Source of the DNA: Curtobacterium sp. 'Ferrero'
Lineage (GTDB): Bacteria > Actinomycetota > Actinomycetes > Actinomycetales > Microbacteriaceae
Assembly: GCF_002412165.1 (NCBI RefSeq)
Contig: NZ_NXIA01000005.1
Coordinates: 62,001-126,000, forward strand
Reading direction: 5' to 3'
Length of the DNA: 64,000 nucleotides
Shown: positions 63,901 through 64,000 of the stretch, piece by piece
How positions within the stretch are numbered: the stretch's first letter is position 1
How the letters are laid out: the number at the start of each line of letters is the position of its first letter
Notes under the pieces: model-generated
Told to the model about the DNA's origin: nothing
The model's database searches: none
What the model saw: only the letters and a program-made list of their open reading frames with translations
Program-made: the position numbers and the translations under genes

Positions 63901-64000
63901 GTCCAGGGCGTCCCGGACCACCCCGACGTCCGGGAGCGCGTCGACGGCGGAGGGCGTACCCGCGACCCGTTCGGCGTGGAGCAGGTCGACCTCGTCCGGG
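60925..64000 (-). CDS. AfsR/BTAD-type transcriptional regulator, C-terminal part
   Basis: At least 1,024 residues are visible; the N-terminus runs off the window. The part nearest the edge resembles a bacterial transcriptional activation domain (LVAAGRPEDAVAVWAAEAGADP, LDAAGRAPEAVAVFAAHRQRL). Then comes a STAND-type ATPase (ILGAGGLGKTRLAQAV, VLVLDNCEHLVGPVAS) and a tetratricopeptide-like C-terminus. AfsR/SARP proteins activate secondary-metabolite and other genes. The winged-helix DNA-binding domain is expected beyond the edge. An 18-bp repeat codes SHDETQ units. Confidence 0.88.
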   Translation of the reverse strand, partial: PDEVDLLHAERVAGTPSAVDALPDVGVVRDALDRWRGTPGDDVEGDLGTTLAERATTVRRTLRRALASGLVAAGRPEDAVAVWAAEAGADPFDELAVGGWMRALDAAGRAPEAVAVFAAHRQRLVDDLGADPSADLVRLNAELLRRSANDSAQPRRVGLRAAANTLVGREDDLAAVTGLLAANRLVTILGAGGLGKTRLAQAVAADVPADTSVVVLELAPITAAEDVVPALGAVLGIAEVRGARSLRDAVVSDLHGRVVRALSDRPTVLVLDNCEHLVGPVASLTADLLAAAPDLRVLTTSRAPLAIAGEVVAPLAPLPVEADGAAVRLFTERARAARPGAVLPVDAVRRICTRLDGSPLAIELAAARIRGMSTDEIERRLDDRFALLRGGDRTAPERHRTLLAVIEWSWRLLDGGAQDLLPRLALFPDGLSVDAVEAVARAGGAERDDVGTLDDLAELVEQSLVQLVEDEGAPVRYRLLETVREFGAARLAERGQVEAVRAAMVDWARRFGAERNLFTISGDTQLERFHEVRREADNLVTMLRWALRAGDVPATAQVFAALCAYWTLRGTQGEITGVAPDVVALLRSAPTTDRDRAATQIGLVVSGVASAFEDRRTSAVARSTLRRTTRIAWSGFPVVDALAELFLAIGRPGRLQALLDRFRGDPDDGVACIAALLSAPLAENDGDPAAALRYASDAVRLAERTGDAWTTGTSAVTTTQLLTQSGRYDEALATAERARARLERLGADDDLYEIGWSVGLCAAATGDVRRARAVAADLQHRPVELRGGPDAQRSQVAVLALAIEAECLRTEGDLVGATERYTAAWDLATTHRGPMPNWWLMAGAARLAAHDETQSHDETQSHDETQGPAAFQEPAATGGPLEASERAGAEPGLPSDTATVVRRIRVASLALLRVRPWWVDLPVVGTALAGLALAAARSGDDGRAARCWALAVRLGARQDLAVLAHARLRPLLAATVGADALADAETAASGWDRDAAVAAARVLLEERWLDAEPAVTPSACTTAP
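61402..61455. repeat. 18-bp in-frame minisatellite in regulator gene
   Basis: Three copies of CTGGGTCTCGTCGTGCGA, last one diverging at the end, giving SHDETQ repeats. Confidence 0.88.

Overview
This is a GC-rich actinobacterial chromosome segment. Gene order and protein style (a guaB/guaB3 pair, rplM-rpsI-glmM, glmS-acpS-alr-tsaE-tsaB-rimI-tsaD, CIRCE-controlled groES) point to Microbacteriaceae, most like Curtobacterium; the genus is an inference. No rRNA, tRNA, CRISPR array, IS element or prophage was recognised. Most of the window is core metabolism and housekeeping, with one clear accessory island.

Layout. 1-577: start of sucC. 830-6027: a RecQ-type helicase, small proteins, a DUF2236-type oxygenase, then an unknown protein coupled to an FHA-domain protein. 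6057-12999: the accessory island. It has a small reverse ORF, then eight plus-strand genes with gaps of 10 bases or less or overlapping ends: a type VII-style polymorphic toxin, two SseB-like proteins, a duplicated unknown domain (one copy alone, one fused to an immunity-like N-terminus) and three further unknown genes. No secretion machinery is in the window. 13139-19890: a PNPOx-family flavoprotein, PcrA helicase, an exported beta-helix protein, a glycerophosphodiesterase and a Bax inhibitor-1 family protein.

20168-34502 is built around purine synthesis and transport. A minus-strand run goes from a K+/H+ antiporter pair through SURF1 and a DUF3817 protein to guaA. Upstream of it lie glpD, guaB3 and a branched-chain amino acid ABC transporter (livH-M-G-F), with guaB on the plus strand. 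The matching lipoprotein binding protein (34737) lies beyond guaB, so the liv locus is split. 36238-51446 holds rarD, groES with two CIRCE operators, a THUMP-like methyltransferase, and a long minus-strand cell-wall and tRNA-modification cluster: glmS, acpS, two tandem alanine racemases, tsaE, tsaB, rimI, tsaD. Glutathione peroxidase, coaA, glmM and rpsI/rplM follow. 51888-64000 has a large secreted nuclease, an O-acyltransferase, an MBL hydrolase with truA, a two-gene drug-efflux-type ABC system and the C-terminal part of an AfsR/BTAD-type regulator that runs off the end.

The intergenic and low-complexity DNA is unusually structured. A dispersed motif (core GGACGGGAGGCGCGG) recurs at many gene borders, often as inverted pairs. 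Several long unrelated palindromes mark gene ends. In-frame 15- and 18-bp minisatellites expand protein termini (truA, livF, the acyltransferase, the regulator). All functions are read from sequence and memory of protein families; no database search was run.
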